From Streptomyces sp. NBC_01317 (GTDB taxonomy: Bacteria; Actinomycetota; Actinomycetes; Streptomycetales; Streptomycetaceae): a stretch of DNA of 64,000 nt. Under the pieces are notes generated by a model. That model saw nothing but the letters and a program-made list of their open reading frames with translations, did no database searches and was not told where the DNA came from. Each line of letters starts with the position of its first letter. Position 1 is the first letter of the stretch. Shown piece after piece: positions 1-9,218 of the stretch. A program made the translations under genes and the position numbers. The stretch is taken from assembly GCF_035961655.1 (NCBI RefSeq), contig NZ_CP108393.1:2773501-2837500 (forward strand), in the 5' to 3' direction.

Positions 1-55
1 GTCTCACAGGAGACGCGATATGTTGCGTCATGTCCGGCCCCGGGAGGTCAGCACC

Positions 56-928
56 ATGGAGTGGTCCGTCTCAGAGCCGAGGAAACTTGTCTTCGACGAC
101 CCGGTCACGGCGCTCAGCGTGCGCATCGTGGACGGCACGGTGAACGTCGTCGGCACGGACGGCGCGGCCCACCTGGAGATCTCCGGGATCCAGGGGCCCC
201 CGCTCATCGTGACCCAGGAGGGCTCGACGCTGACCGTCGCGTACGAGGACCTGCCCTGGAAGGGCTTCCTCAAGTGGCTGGACCCGCAGGGCTGGCGCCG
301 CAAGGCCGTCGTCTCGGTCGCCGTCCCGGCCGGGGCGGCCGTCGAGGTCGGGGTGGTGAACGCGGAGGCCGTGGTCTCGGGGATCCGGGGGCGTACGGAC
401 GTACGCGGGGTCACCGGCGCCACCACGCTCGTCGGCCTCTCGGGGCCGGTCAGCGCGGAGTCCGTCTCCGGCGGCCTGGAGGCCCAGGCGGTCAGCGGCG
501 ACCTCCACTTCCAGTCGGTCTCGGGCGACCTGACGGTCCTCGACGGCGCGGGTTCCTCCGTACGCGCCGAGTCGGTCAGCGGTGACATGGTCATCGACCT
601 GGACCACTCGGGGCGCCCCACGGAGATCCAGGTCGCCACGGTCTCCGGCGAGGTCGCGATCCGGCTGCCGCACCTGACGGACGCGCAGGTGGAGGCGAAC
701 ACGGCGAGCGGCAGGGTCTCCAACGCGTTCGACGACCTGCGGGTCGGCGGGCGGTGGGGGTCGAAGAACATCACCGGCACGCTGGGGGCGGGCACGGGGA
801 GCCTCAAGGCGACCACGGTGTCCGGCTCGATCGCGCTGCTGCGGAGGCCGGCGGCGGAACCGTACGACTCCCCCGCCGCACCCCCGCCCCCGGCGCCGGC
901 CGCCCCCGCCGCCACGAAGGAGCTCTGA
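56..928 (+). CDS. DUF4097-family beta-helical protein
   Basis: A 290-residue protein with a run of short repeats carrying VSG/SVSGD-type turns (roughly residues 100-260). This pattern is typical of the DUF4097 (putative adhesin-like) beta-helix fold. No signal peptide or membrane segment is visible, so it is probably cytoplasmic despite the family label. The tail is Pro/Ala rich. An ATG at 20 is in frame, but the one at 56 has GGGAGG just upstream and is preferred. The stop lies 1 nt before the PadR gene, so the two are very likely co-transcribed; the same pairing is common in Streptomyces. Biochemical role unknown. Confidence 0.8.
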   Translation: MEWSVSEPRKLVFDDPVTALSVRIVDGTVNVVGTDGAAHLEISGIQGPPLIVTQEGSTLTVAYEDLPWKGFLKWLDPQGWRRKAVVSVAVPAGAAVEVGVVNAEAVVSGIRGRTDVRGVTGATTLVGLSGPVSAESVSGGLEAQAVSGDLHFQSVSGDLTVLDGAGSSVRAESVSGDMVIDLDHSGRPTEIQVATVSGEVAIRLPHLTDAQVEANTASGRVSNAFDDLRVGGRWGSKNITGTLGAGTGSLKATTVSGSIALLRRPAAEPYDSPAAPPPPAPAAPAATKEL

Positions 929-929
929 C

Positions 930-1919
930 ATGCCCCCGGTCTTCGCCCACGGACGACTCCGCCTCTACCTGCTCAAGCTCCTGGACGAGGCCCCGCGCCA
1001 CGGCTACGAGGTGATCCGGCTGCTGGAGGAGCGCTTCCACGGCCTGTACGCCCCCTCCGCGGGCACGGTCTACCCACGCCTGGCCAAGCTGGAGGCCGAA
1101 GGCCTGGTCACGCACGCCACCGAGGGCGGCCGCAAGGTCTACTCGATCACGGACGCGGGACGCGCGGAGCTGGCGGGCCGCAGCGGTGAACTGGCCGACC
1201 TGGAGCTGGAGATCCGCGACTCGGTCTCCGAACTGGCCGCGGAGATCCGCGACGACGTACGGGGCGCGGCGGGGCAGTTGCGCAGCGAGATGCGGGCGGC
1301 GGCGTCGGAGAATCGCCGGGCGTCCTCCAAGGCCGGCGGCTCCGACGAGGCCGCCGCCCCCGGCGACTGGTCGGCGGCGAAGGAGGAACTGCGGCGCGCG
1401 CAACAGGGCTGGAAGGAACAGGCCCGCCGGGCGAAGGACGAGTCCCGCCGGGCCCGCGAGGACGCGCAGCAGGCGCGTCGGCAGGCCAAGGAGGCGCAGG
1501 AGACGGCGCGGCAGGAGATGCAACGGATCGCGAAGCAGGTCCAGGACCAGGTGCAGGGGCACTTTGCGCGGGGCGACTGGCCTACGGGGTTGCGGGAGGG
1601 GTTGTCGGAGCTGACGGGTCAGCTGCGGGGGGTGTACGGGGGCTCGGGCGGCCCCGGCCCGGGCGGCCCGGGCGCGACGGCCTCGAAGGACCGGGCGGAC
1701 GTGAACGACGTGGCCACCTCCGCCGGCTGGGGAGGGGACACCACGGGCACGGGCGACCCGGCCCGCGACCTGGACCGGCTGCTGGACCGCTTCCGCGACG
1801 ACGTCCGCGATGCCGCGCGGGACAATGGGGTGACGGAGGCGCAGCTGGGGGAGGCTCGGCGGCACTTGTCGACGGCGGCAGCGCATATCGCTGCGCTGCT
1901 TCGGCCGGGTGCGCGCTGA
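930..1919 (+). CDS. PadR-family transcriptional regulator with long C-terminal region
   Basis: Residues 1-80 form a PadR winged helix (LLKLLDEAPRHGYEVIRLLE, then GTVYPRLAKLEAEGLV). The rest (about 85-329) is unusually long for PadR. It is an Arg/Glu/Ala-rich, probably coiled-coil segment (about 85-220), then a Gly-rich linker and a short helical end. AAGGAG precedes the ATG. It follows the DUF4097 gene directly and probably regulates that operon; PadR proteins are generally repressors responding to phenolics, drugs or envelope stress. The ligand here is unknown. The coiled coil may drive oligomerisation. Confidence 0.88.
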   Translation: MPPVFAHGRLRLYLLKLLDEAPRHGYEVIRLLEERFHGLYAPSAGTVYPRLAKLEAEGLVTHATEGGRKVYSITDAGRAELAGRSGELADLELEIRDSVSELAAEIRDDVRGAAGQLRSEMRAAASENRRASSKAGGSDEAAAPGDWSAAKEELRRAQQGWKEQARRAKDESRRAREDAQQARRQAKEAQETARQEMQRIAKQVQDQVQGHFARGDWPTGLREGLSELTGQLRGVYGGSGGPGPGGPGATASKDRADVNDVATSAGWGGDTTGTGDPARDLDRLLDRFRDDVRDAARDNGVTEAQLGEARRHLSTAAAHIAALLRPGAR

Positions 1920-1929
1920 GGTCCTTGTT

Positions 1930-2562
1930 GTCCTCAATCGCCGGACGGGCTTTGTTTGTGCGTCTGCCCGGTGCGCGGGCGCGGCTTACTGATTGTCCTC
2001 AATCGCCGGACGGGCTTGATTGTGCCCGCTGCGGCCCGGTGGGCTGGGTGCGGGTTGTTGCCGGGGGCCGGGCAGGGGTCGTGTCCTGCACTGCATGTTT
2101 TACGTCGCGTTCGGCGGGTCGTTCAGTTCACCGGGGCCATGCGACACAAAACACGCTCTACGTTCCGGACACGACCCCTGCCCGTCCCCCTCCCAGGCCC
2201 GCGCTCAAGACAACCCCAGCCCGTCCGGCGATTGAGGACGTTGGTAAGCGGCACCGTCCACCGGGCAGAGGGAGGCGCCCCGGGCGGCCGGGGTCGTTGC
2301 GTCTCCCGGCGGCGTGAGGGGGGTGGGGTCGGAGGAGGTGCGTGTGTCCGGACGTAAAGCGTGTTTTGTGGCGCATGGCTACCGGTGAACTGGACGAGTT
2401 CCTGAGGCGCCGTAAAACATGCAGTCCGGACATACGTACCTCCGCAGGCCCCGCCCCCCGTCACCACGACAAACCCAGCCCGTCCGGCGATTGAGGACAA
2501 GCAGTAACCCGCGCCGGACAACGGGCAGACGCCACAAACAAGCCCGTCCGGCGATTGAGGAC
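1930..2562. repeat. Large imperfect inverted repeat built from two intergenic repeat families
   Basis: This convergent intergenic region holds no credible gene. Five near-identical 22-bp copies of AGCCCGTCCGGCGATTGAGGAC occur: 1930-1951 and 1995-2016 in reverse orientation, 2218-2239, 2477-2498 and 2541-2562 forward. A second element of about 90 bp forms inverted arms at 2083-2173 and 2344-2431 (shared landmarks TGCATGTTTTACG, GTTCAGTTCACCGG, CACAAAACACGCT). Together 1930-2173 mirrors 2344-2562 around a spacer of about 170 bp. The 22-bp motif is a familiar Streptomyces intergenic repeat. The arrangement may terminate both convergent transcripts (PadR operon and oxidoreductase); that is inference. 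Confidence 0.85.
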
Positions 2563-2607
2563 AAACAGGAAGCGCAACGGACGACGGGCGAGAGGCAAAA
2601 GACAGGG

Positions 2608-3609
2608 TCAACGCGCATCGCGGAAACGGCGGCGGTCTCCGGCCGGGGACGGCGTGAGCACGATCTTCCCGAACTGGCTCCCCGCCTCCAGCTTCCCGAA
2701 GCCCTCCCGCGCCCGCTCCAGCGGCAGCACCTCGTCGATCACCGGCCGTACGCCCGTCAGCGCGCAGAACGAGAGCAGATCCTCCAACTCCTCCTTGGAC
2801 CCCATCGTCGAGCCGACGACCTTGAGCTCCAGGAAGAAGATCCGGGTCAGCTCCGCGTGGGCCGGCGCGTCGCCGCTCGTCGCGCCCGAGATCACCAACG
2901 TGCCGCCCCTGCGCAGGCACTTGACGGAGTGCGACCAGGTCGCCGCCCCGACCGTCTCGATGACGGCGTCGACCCGCCGGGGCAGCCGCGCGCCCGGCTC
3001 GAAGACCTCCGCCGCGCCCAGTTCGAGGGCCCGCGCCCGCTTCGTCTCGTCGCGGCTGGTGGCGTAGACCCGCAGCCCGGCAGCGCTGCCGAGGGCGATC
3101 GCGGCCGTGGCGACCCCGCCGCCCGCGCCCTGGACGAGGACCGAATCCCCGGGCCGTACACCGGCGTTGGTGAAGAGCATGCGGTACGCGGTGAGCCACG
3201 CGGTCGGCAGGCAGGCGGCCTGCTCGAAGGTCAGCTCGGGCGGCTTGGGCAGGACGTTCCAGGTGGGTACGGAGACCTGCTCGGCGAAGGTCCCCTGGTA
3301 GCGCTCGGTCAGGATGGAGGGCGTCTCACGCGGCCCGACACCGTGCCCCGTCGCTCCGATCACCGAGTGGACGACCACCTCGTTGCCGTCCTCGTCGACA
3401 CCGGCGGCGTCGCACCCGAGGATCATCGGCAACCGGTCGGCGGGCAGACCCACCCCGCGCAGTGACCAGAGGTCGTGATGGTTGAGGGAGGCGGCCCGTA
3501 CGGTCACGGTGGTCCACCCGGACCGCGCACCGGGCGCCGGGCGCTCCCCCAGCTCCAGGCCGTTCAGCGGGCGGTCACGGTCGATGCGGGCTGCGTAGGC
3601 GGCGAACAT
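2608..3609 (-). CDS. MDR-family zinc-type alcohol dehydrogenase/quinone oxidoreductase
   Basis: A 333-residue medium-chain dehydrogenase/reductase. The N-terminal GroES-like domain carries the SLNHHDLWSLRG motif. The Rossmann domain has the nucleotide-binding GAGGGVATAAI (about residues 160-170), and NAD(P)H is the expected cofactor. The usual catalytic-zinc Cys/His set is not obvious, so it may act as a zinc-independent quinone or enone reductase. Length is typical for the family. It is a single gene, convergent with the PadR operon and downstream of malic enzyme on the same strand. The start has only a weak AGGG-type ribosome site. The substrate cannot be predicted. Confidence 0.82.
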   Translation of the reverse strand: MFAAYAARIDRDRPLNGLELGERPAPGARSGWTTVTVRAASLNHHDLWSLRGVGLPADRLPMILGCDAAGVDEDGNEVVVHSVIGATGHGVGPRETPSILTERYQGTFAEQVSVPTWNVLPKPPELTFEQAACLPTAWLTAYRMLFTNAGVRPGDSVLVQGAGGGVATAAIALGSAAGLRVYATSRDETKRARALELGAAEVFEPGARLPRRVDAVIETVGAATWSHSVKCLRRGGTLVISGATSGDAPAHAELTRIFFLELKVVGSTMGSKEELEDLLSFCALTGVRPVIDEVLPLERAREGFGKLEAGSQFGKIVLTPSPAGDRRRFRDAR

Positions 3610-3716
3610 GGCCCTGACGATAGGGCGGCGGCCGGGCGCGGCGGAACCGGAACGACGTGTGACACGGGCCGCGTCACGCGCAGGACGCGCGGCGCGGCCC
3701 CGTCGTACCGCTCAGC

Positions 3717-5006
3717 TCAGCGCCGCGCCACGCCCTCCGCCCGTGCCGCCGCGGCCACCGCCGCCGTCACCGCCGGGGCGACTCGCGCGTCGAACGGGGA
3801 CGGGATCACGTAGTCCGCCGCCAGTTCGTCGCCCACGACGTCCGCCAGCGCGTTCGCCGCCGCGAGCTTCATGCCCTCGGTGATCCGCGACGCGCGCACC
3901 TGGAGGGCGCCCGCGAAGATCCCGGGGAAGGCGAGGACGTTGTTGATCTGGTTCGGGTAGTCGCTGCGCCCGGTGGCCACCACCGCCGCGTACTGGTGCG
4001 CGATGTCGGGGTGGACCTCGGGGTTCGGGTTGGCCATCGCGAAGACGAACGCCCCCGGCGCCATCGAGGCGATCGCGGGCTCCGGGACCGTACCGCCCGA
4101 CACGCCGATGAACACGTCCGCGCCGGACAGCGCGGCGTCCAGCGAACCGGAGTGGCCCGCCCGGTTGGTGATCTCGGCCAGTTCCCGCTTGACGTCGGTC
4201 AGGTCGTCGCGGTCGATGCTGACGATGCCCTTGCGGTCGGCCACGGCCACGTCACCGATGCCGGCGGCGAGCAGGAACTTGGCGATCGCCACGCCCGCCG
4301 CGCCCGCCCCGGAGATGACGGCCCGCAGGTCCCCGAGGGTGCGTCCGGTCAGCTTGGCCGCGTTGTTCAGCGCGGCGAGGGTGACGACGGCCGTACCGTG
4401 CTGGTCGTCGTGGAAGACCGGGATGTCCAGCCGCTCCTGGAGCCTGCGCTCGATCTCGAAGCAGCGGGGCGCCGAGATGTCCTCCAGGTTGACCCCGCCG
4501 AAGGACGGCGCGAGCCGCACGACGGTCTCGATGATCTCGTCCGTGTCGGTGGTGGCCAGCGCGAGCGGCACGGCGTCGACCCCGCCGAACTGCTTGAACA
4601 GAATGGCCTTGCCCTCCATCACGGGCAGCGACGCCTCCGGGCCGATGTCACCCAGCCCCAGCACCGCCGTCCCGTCCGTCACGACGGCGACGACCTGCGA
4701 CTTCCAGGTGTAGTCGTGGACGAGTTCCGGGTTCTCCGCGATCGCGCTGCACACCTTCGCCACTCCGGGCGTGTACGCGAGGGACAGATCGTCCTTGTCG
4801 CGGACCGGCACCGTCGCCCGGATGGCCATCTTGCCCCCGCGGTGCAGCGCGAAGACGGGATCGAAGGGCTCGTCGGGCGTGCTCTCCGTACCTCCGGGGA
4901 CATCCGCGACGTCCGTACCCCCCGAAACACCCCCGGGGACGCCCCCTGCTCCCGCCACCCTGTCCGTACCGTTCGCGCTGCGAGGATTGACGATCTCCGC
5001 TGCCAT
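3717..5006 (-). CDS. NAD(P)-dependent malic enzyme
   Basis: Oxidative decarboxylation of malate to pyruvate in the cytoplasm. The 429-residue protein has the bacterial short malic enzyme layout. The N-terminal malic domain includes LSLAYTPGVAKVC and the catalytic Lys region TDGTAVLGLGDIGPEA. The metal-binding segment is FEIERRLQ...VFHDDQHGTA, followed by the NAD-binding GAGAAGVAIAKFLL and the conserved ANPNPEV. The ATG at 5006 is preceded by AAGGGG. About 55 N-terminal residues before FDPVF are Gly/Pro rich and unlike the family core. It is transcribed alone, divergently from an amino acid ABC transporter operon. Whether it uses NAD or NADP cannot be judged by eye. Confidence 0.95.
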   Translation of the reverse strand: MAAEIVNPRSANGTDRVAGAGGVPGGVSGGTDVADVPGGTESTPDEPFDPVFALHRGGKMAIRATVPVRDKDDLSLAYTPGVAKVCSAIAENPELVHDYTWKSQVVAVVTDGTAVLGLGDIGPEASLPVMEGKAILFKQFGGVDAVPLALATTDTDEIIETVVRLAPSFGGVNLEDISAPRCFEIERRLQERLDIPVFHDDQHGTAVVTLAALNNAAKLTGRTLGDLRAVISGAGAAGVAIAKFLLAAGIGDVAVADRKGIVSIDRDDLTDVKRELAEITNRAGHSGSLDAALSGADVFIGVSGGTVPEPAIASMAPGAFVFAMANPNPEVHPDIAHQYAAVVATGRSDYPNQINNVLAFPGIFAGALQVRASRITEGMKLAAANALADVVGDELAADYVIPSPFDARVAPAVTAAVAAAARAEGVARR

Positions 5007-5549
5007 TTCTGTGACCCCTTAGGTCTTCATCAGTTGAGGGTGTCCACTCCTGGTCGAGGAGGGGTGGGTGAACACCGCGTACGCGCCCCGGCCCGGCGGT
5101 TCGGCCGGCCGGGCCAGGGGGTGGTACGTACGCGCGGGCGCGCCGCACACGCGCCCCGGGCCCCGGATGCGGGGCGTAAACGTCCTTCATACCGGACGGA
5201 CAACGCCGTCTGCGACTCCACACCGACGCGGTGACATGCCTCATAACCGAAAATGTGGACACCTGCGGCGGACCGCGCGAATCACGCGCACAAGCCGGTA
5301 CGAACGGGAGATTTTCCGGTCGGAAAGAGACAACTCGGCAAATGGTCCCGCCGTGATGGGCGGGGCGAACGGGGTGAGGGTGAGTCCCGTTACCCGATTT
5401 TGACATGACTGGTCCCCTGAACGGGTCAGTCCGAATGGCAAGATGCCTCTCATCACACACCGTTGCGAAAATCGAAGGTGTGTGCCAGCCGGATTGTCCC
5501 GTCTTTATGGCGGTTCATCACCCGCCCGACCCGCCGGAGGATTCTCATC
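5007..5549. promoter_or_regulatory. Divergent promoter region, malic enzyme / amino acid ABC transporter
   Basis: There are 543 bases with no convincing gene between the divergent starts. On the plus strand a consensus -35 hexamer TTGACA lies at 5400-5405, but no good -10 was found 16-18 nt downstream. An imperfect dyad (ACTGGTCCC, then GGGTCAGT) follows at about 5408-5430 and may be an operator. The 120 bases before the transporter start are relatively AT-rich. Nothing else was recognised. Confidence 0.45.
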
Positions 5550-6506
5550 ATGACCGCTAGCACCACACGTCGTACGACCGCCGCGAAGTCCCGGATCGCC
5601 GCGGCCGGCGCGATCGCGGTCGCGGGCGCCATGCTGCTGACCGCCTGCGGCGACCAGACCGACAGCGGCAAGAAGGACAGCACCGCGTCCGCCGACACCA
5701 ACAAGGCGCCGCTCTTCGACCAGCTGCCCAAGACCATCCAGGACAAGGGTGTCGTCAAGGTCGGCTCCGACATCGCGTACGCGCCGGTGGAGTTCAAGGA
5801 CAAGTCCGGCAAGACCGTCGGTATCGACCCGGACCTCGCCGACGCGCTGGGCAAGCAGCTCGGTGTGAAGTTCGAGTTCGAGAACGGCACCTTCGACACC
5901 CTGGTCACCGGGCTGCGCGCCAAGCGCTACGACATCGCCATGTCCGCGATGACCGACACCAAGGACCGTCAGGAAGGCGTCGAGGACGGCAAGAAGGTCG
6001 GCGAGGGCGTCGACTTCGTCGACTACTACACCGCCGGCGTCTCGATCTACACCCAGAAGGGCAAGAACCAGGGGATCAAGACCTGGGACGACCTCTGCGG
6101 CAAGAAGATCGTCGTGCAGCGCGCCACCGTCTCGGAAGACCTCGCCAAGGACCAGGCGAAGAAGTGTCCGGCCGGCAAGAAGCTCGCCATCGAGTCCTTC
6201 GACAACGACCAGCAGGCCCAGGTACGGCTCCGCTCCGGCGGCGCCGACGCCGGCTCCTCGGACTCCCCGATCGCCGCGTACGCCGTGAAGACCTCGGGCG
6301 GCGGCAACGACTTCGAGCTGGTCGGCGACACCGTCGAGGCCGCTCCGTACGGCATCGCGGTCGCGAAGGACAACAAGGAGCTCTCCGCCGCGCTCCAGGC
6401 GGCGATGAACGCGATCATCAAGAACGGCGAGTACGGCAAGGTCCTCGCCAAGTGGGGCGCCGAGTCCGGCGCGGTCACCGAGGCCAAGCTCAACGGCGGC
6501 TCCTGA
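5550..6506 (+). CDS. Polar amino acid ABC transporter substrate-binding lipoprotein
   Basis: A 318-residue family 3 extracellular solute-binding protein. The N-terminus has basic residues, a hydrophobic stretch and the lipobox LLTACG, indicating lipidation at Cys and anchoring on the outer face of the membrane. The mature part has the two-lobed signature (GVVKVGSDIAYAPVEF, GIDPDLADALGKQLGVKFEF, AKRYDIAMSAMTDT). The chosen ATG has GGAGGA 8 nt upstream; an in-frame upstream start at 5463 has no such site. It is first in a three-gene operon with a permease and an ATPase. The ligand is likely glutamate or another polar amino acid; the sequence does not decide which. Confidence 0.92.
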   Translation: MTASTTRRTTAAKSRIAAAGAIAVAGAMLLTACGDQTDSGKKDSTASADTNKAPLFDQLPKTIQDKGVVKVGSDIAYAPVEFKDKSGKTVGIDPDLADALGKQLGVKFEFENGTFDTLVTGLRAKRYDIAMSAMTDTKDRQEGVEDGKKVGEGVDFVDYYTAGVSIYTQKGKNQGIKTWDDLCGKKIVVQRATVSEDLAKDQAKKCPAGKKLAIESFDNDQQAQVRLRSGGADAGSSDSPIAAYAVKTSGGGNDFELVGDTVEAAPYGIAVAKDNKELSAALQAAMNAIIKNGEYGKVLAKWGAESGAVTEAKLNGGS

Positions 6507-6599
6507 CCGGACGTTCCCGACTGTCCCCGCCGGGGCGTTCCGAGCGAATGTCCCGGCCGGGCGTCCCGACCGGACATCCGGCGCTGAGAGGCAACACCT

Positions 6600-7535
6600 G
6601 TGACTGCTGACATCGAAAAGGCGGGGCCCGTCGACACGCCCCCCGCCGGGCCCGAGGCCATCAAGGCGATCCCGGTCCGGCACTACGGCCGCTACGTCTC
6701 CGCCGTGGTCGCCGTCGCCCTGCTCGTCTCGCTCATCTACGCCTTCTCGCAGGGCAAGGTGAACTGGGGCGCCATCCCCGACTACTTCTTCGACGGCCGG
6801 ATCCTGTCCGGGGTCGGCAACACCCTGCTCCTCACCGTCCTGGCGATGGTGATGGGTGTGGTCGGGGGCGTGATCCTCGCGGTCATGCGCCTGTCGAAGA
6901 ACCCGGTGACGTCGTCCATCGCGTGGTTCTACATCTGGTTCTTCCGCGGTACGCCCGTCTACGTACAACTGCTGGTCTGGTTCAATCTCGGACTGGTATT
7001 CGAGTACATCAACCTCGGCCCGATCTACAAGGACTACTGGTCCTCGTTCATGACGCCGTTCCTGACGGCGCTGCTGGGCCTCGGCCTCAACGAGGCCGCG
7101 TACATGGCGGAGATCTGCCGGGCCGGCCTGCTCTCGGTCGACGAGGGCCAGACCGAGGCGTCGCACGCGCTGGGCATGAGCCACGGCAAGACGCTGCGCC
7201 GGGTGATCATCCCGCAGGCCATGCGGGTGATAGTGCCGCCCACCGGCAACGAGGTCATCAACATGCTGAAGACGACGTCGCTCGTCTCGGCGGTGCAGTA
7301 CACCGAGTTGCTGAGGACGGCGCAGGACATCGGGACCACCTCGGGCGCGGCGGCGGAGATGCTCTTCCTCGCGGCGGCCTGGTATCTGATCCTGACCACG
7401 GTCTTCAGCGTCGGGCAGTTCTACCTGGAGCGGTACTACGCGCGTGGTTCCAGCCGCTCGCTGCCGCTGACGCCGTTCCAGAAGGTCAAGAGGAATCTGG
7501 CCGGATTCAGCACTCGTACGGGAGCCGCCGCATGA
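6600..7535 (+). CDS. Amino acid ABC transporter permease
   Basis: A 311-residue HisM/GlnP-type inner membrane permease. Membrane segments start near residue 32. The coupling loop [24 protein letters not shown] contains the conserved EAA...G motif that contacts the ATPase. The start is GTG with GAGAGG upstream. It lies 93 nt after the binding-protein gene and its stop overlaps the ATPase start (ATGA). Only one permease gene is present, so the transporter probably works as a permease homodimer. The roughly 30-residue N-terminal cytoplasmic extension is Pro rich. Confidence 0.93.
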   Translation: MTADIEKAGPVDTPPAGPEAIKAIPVRHYGRYVSAVVAVALLVSLIYAFSQGKVNWGAIPDYFFDGRILSGVGNTLLLTVLAMVMGVVGGVILAVMRLSKNPVTSSIAWFYIWFFRGTPVYVQLLVWFNLGLVFEYINLGPIYKDYWSSFMTPFLTALLGLGLNEAAYMAEICRAGLLSVDEGQTEASHALGMSHGKTLRRVIIPQAMRVIVPPTGNEVINMLKTTSLVSAVQYTELLRTAQDIGTTSGAAAEMLFLAAAWYLILTTVFSVGQFYLERYYARGSSRSLPLTPFQKVKRNLAGFSTRTGAAA

Positions 7536-8293
7536 CCGCCATGGTGAGGGCGGAGGGCGTCCACAAGTCCTTCGGCGCCGCGCACATCCTCAAGGGGATC
7601 GACCTGGAGGTCGCCCCGCGGGAGGTCTTCTGCCTGATCGGCCCGTCCGGTTCCGGCAAGTCGACGTTCCTGCGGTGCATCAACCACCTGGAGCAGATCA
7701 ACGCCGGGCGGCTGTCCGTGGACGGGGAACTGGTCGGCTACCGCCAGAAGGGCGACAAGCTGTACGAGCTGAAGGACAGCGAGGTCGCCAGGAAGCGCCG
7801 GGACATCGGCATGGTCTTCCAGCGCTTCAACCTCTTCCCGCACATGACGGCGATCGAGAACATCATGGAGGCGCCGGTCCAGGTGCGCGGCGAGACGAAG
7901 GCCGTGGCCCGCGCGCGGGCCGTACGGCTGCTCGACCGGGTGGGCCTGGGCGACAAGGCCGCGAGCTATCCGGCGCAGCTGTCCGGCGGCCAGCAGCAGC
8001 GGGTGGCGATCGCGCGGGCCCTGGCGATGGAGCCGAAGCTGATGCTCTTCGACGAGCCGACGTCGGCGCTCGACCCGGAGCTGGTGGGTGATGTCCTCGA
8101 CGTCATGCGCGGGCTGGCGGAGGAGGGCATGACCATGATCGTGGTTACCCATGAGATGGGCTTCGCGCGGGAGGTCGGGGACGCGCTGGTGTTCATGGAC
8201 GACGGGGTGGTGGTCGAGTCGGGGCACCCGAGGGACGTCCTGACGAACCCTCAGCACGACCGTACGAAGTCGTTCCTGTCGAAGGTGCTGTAG
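7532..8293 (+). CDS. Amino acid ABC transporter ATP-binding protein
   Basis: A 253-residue GlnQ-type ATPase energising uptake by the preceding permease and lipoprotein. Visible motifs are Walker [10 protein letters not shown], the Q-loop region [14 protein letters not shown], signature LSGGQQQR, Walker [15 protein letters not shown] and switch His in VVTHEMGFA. The ATG overlaps the permease stop by 4 nt, implying translational coupling. A second in-frame ATG at 7541 is possible but less well placed. A short insertion ([15 protein letters not shown]) lies between Walker A and the Q-loop, as in many actinobacterial members. Confidence 0.95.
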   Translation: MTAMVRAEGVHKSFGAAHILKGIDLEVAPREVFCLIGPSGSGKSTFLRCINHLEQINAGRLSVDGELVGYRQKGDKLYELKDSEVARKRRDIGMVFQRFNLFPHMTAIENIMEAPVQVRGETKAVARARAVRLLDRVGLGDKAASYPAQLSGGQQQRVAIARALAMEPKLMLFDEPTSALDPELVGDVLDVMRGLAEEGMTMIVVTHEMGFAREVGDALVFMDDGVVVESGHPRDVLTNPQHDRTKSFLSKVL

Positions 8294-8302
8294 CGGGCGG
8301 TA

Positions 8303-8338
8303 CGGGCGTCTCCGTACCGGAAGGCACGAAGACGCCCG
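8303..8338. terminator. Possible terminator between transporter operon and methyltransferase
   Basis: CGGGCGTC (8303-8310) can pair with GACGCCCG (8331-8338) across a 20-nt loop that itself holds a short CCG/CGG pairing. It lies between convergent genes and has no U-tract. A weak candidate. Confidence 0.4.
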
Positions 8339-8346
8339 CGGCGTCC

Positions 8347-9102
8347 CTACCTCAGGGCGAGGACAAGGCTGTCGGACGGCGAGGACCACACCGTCCGCGC
8401 CTCCGCGAAGCCCGCCTCGCGCAGCGTGCGCGCGTGCCAGGCCGCGGTGGGGGTGTCGCCGTCCGCGTGTTCGCCGTAGATACGGAAGCGCTCGGCGGTC
8501 GGTTCCGCCAGGACCGGGTCCTTGGCGGCGACGTCCCACCAGTCGGCCCAGTCGAGGGCCCCCTCGGCCTTCGCGCGTTCCATCGCGGCATGGCGGTGGG
8601 CGCGCTCGGCCGCGTTGATACGGGGGGTGTCGTCGGCCGGCATGTGGTCCGCGTTCATGAAGACCCCGCCCTCCCTGACGACGCCGGCGAGCTGCCCGTA
8701 CAGCACCGCGAGCGGTTCGCTGTGGAGCCAGTGCAGGGCGGTGGCGGTGAGGACGGCGTCGTACGGTCCCGCCGGCAGCAGCCCCGGCCAGTCCGGGTCC
8801 TTGAGGTCGGCGGTGACGAAGGTGACGCGGTCGTCCCCGGCGAAGGAGCCGCGGGCGATGGTGAGCAGCGCCGGGTCGAGGTCGACACCGGTGCTCGTGG
8901 CGCCGGGGAACCTCCGGAGCAGCCGGTCGGTGATACTTCCCGTACCGCACGCGAGGTCCAGCACCCTCGGTTCGGGGCCGACGAGGGCGTCGACCATGTC
9001 CAGCATCACCCGGAAGCGCTCCTCGCGGTCGGGCATGTACCACTCCTGCTGGCGGTCCCAGCTCTGCTGCCAGTCCGTCCAGTCGGCGTCGACAAGCGAC
9101 AT
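8347..9102 (-). CDS. Class I SAM-dependent methyltransferase
   Basis: A 251-residue methyltransferase. Motif I LDLACGTGSITDRLL and the acidic VDLDPALL bind S-adenosylmethionine; VTADLKDPDWPGLL and DAVLTATALHWLHSEP are the following Rossmann-fold motifs. The ATG at 9102 is preceded by GGGGAG and starts the conserved part. ATGs at 9114 and 9171 are in frame but lack a better site. It is convergent with the ABC transporter operon and divergent from the CGNR gene. The acceptor substrate is not predictable. Confidence 0.87.
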   Translation of the reverse strand: MSLVDADWTDWQQSWDRQQEWYMPDREERFRVMLDMVDALVGPEPRVLDLACGTGSITDRLLRRFPGATSTGVDLDPALLTIARGSFAGDDRVTFVTADLKDPDWPGLLPAGPYDAVLTATALHWLHSEPLAVLYGQLAGVVREGGVFMNADHMPADDTPRINAAERAHRHAAMERAKAEGALDWADWWDVAAKDPVLAEPTAERFRIYGEHADGDTPTAAWHARTLREAGFAEARTVWSSPSDSLVLALR

Positions 9103-9218
9103 GAAACTCCCCATCCACGCATCCGTAATACCCTGACAGGGCGACGAACCATTACAACTTCGGCCCGTCACTCCCTCTTCCGACGAACCAACCTAGACCG
9201 CAGCCGTAAGGACTACAA

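Noticed and set aside
28..931. Minus-strand frames of 286-295 codons over the DUF4097 gene
   Set aside because: Antisense shadows caused by high GC; the plus frame has the family repeats, ribosome site and operon context.
1925..2620. Several open frames across the 1.9-2.6 kb repeats
   Set aside because: They translate the intergenic repeats, share no codon bias and lack starts with ribosome sites.
5385..5420. GlnR box before the amino acid transporter
   Set aside because: GTTAC followed 6 bp later by TTGAC fits only half the a/b-site consensus.
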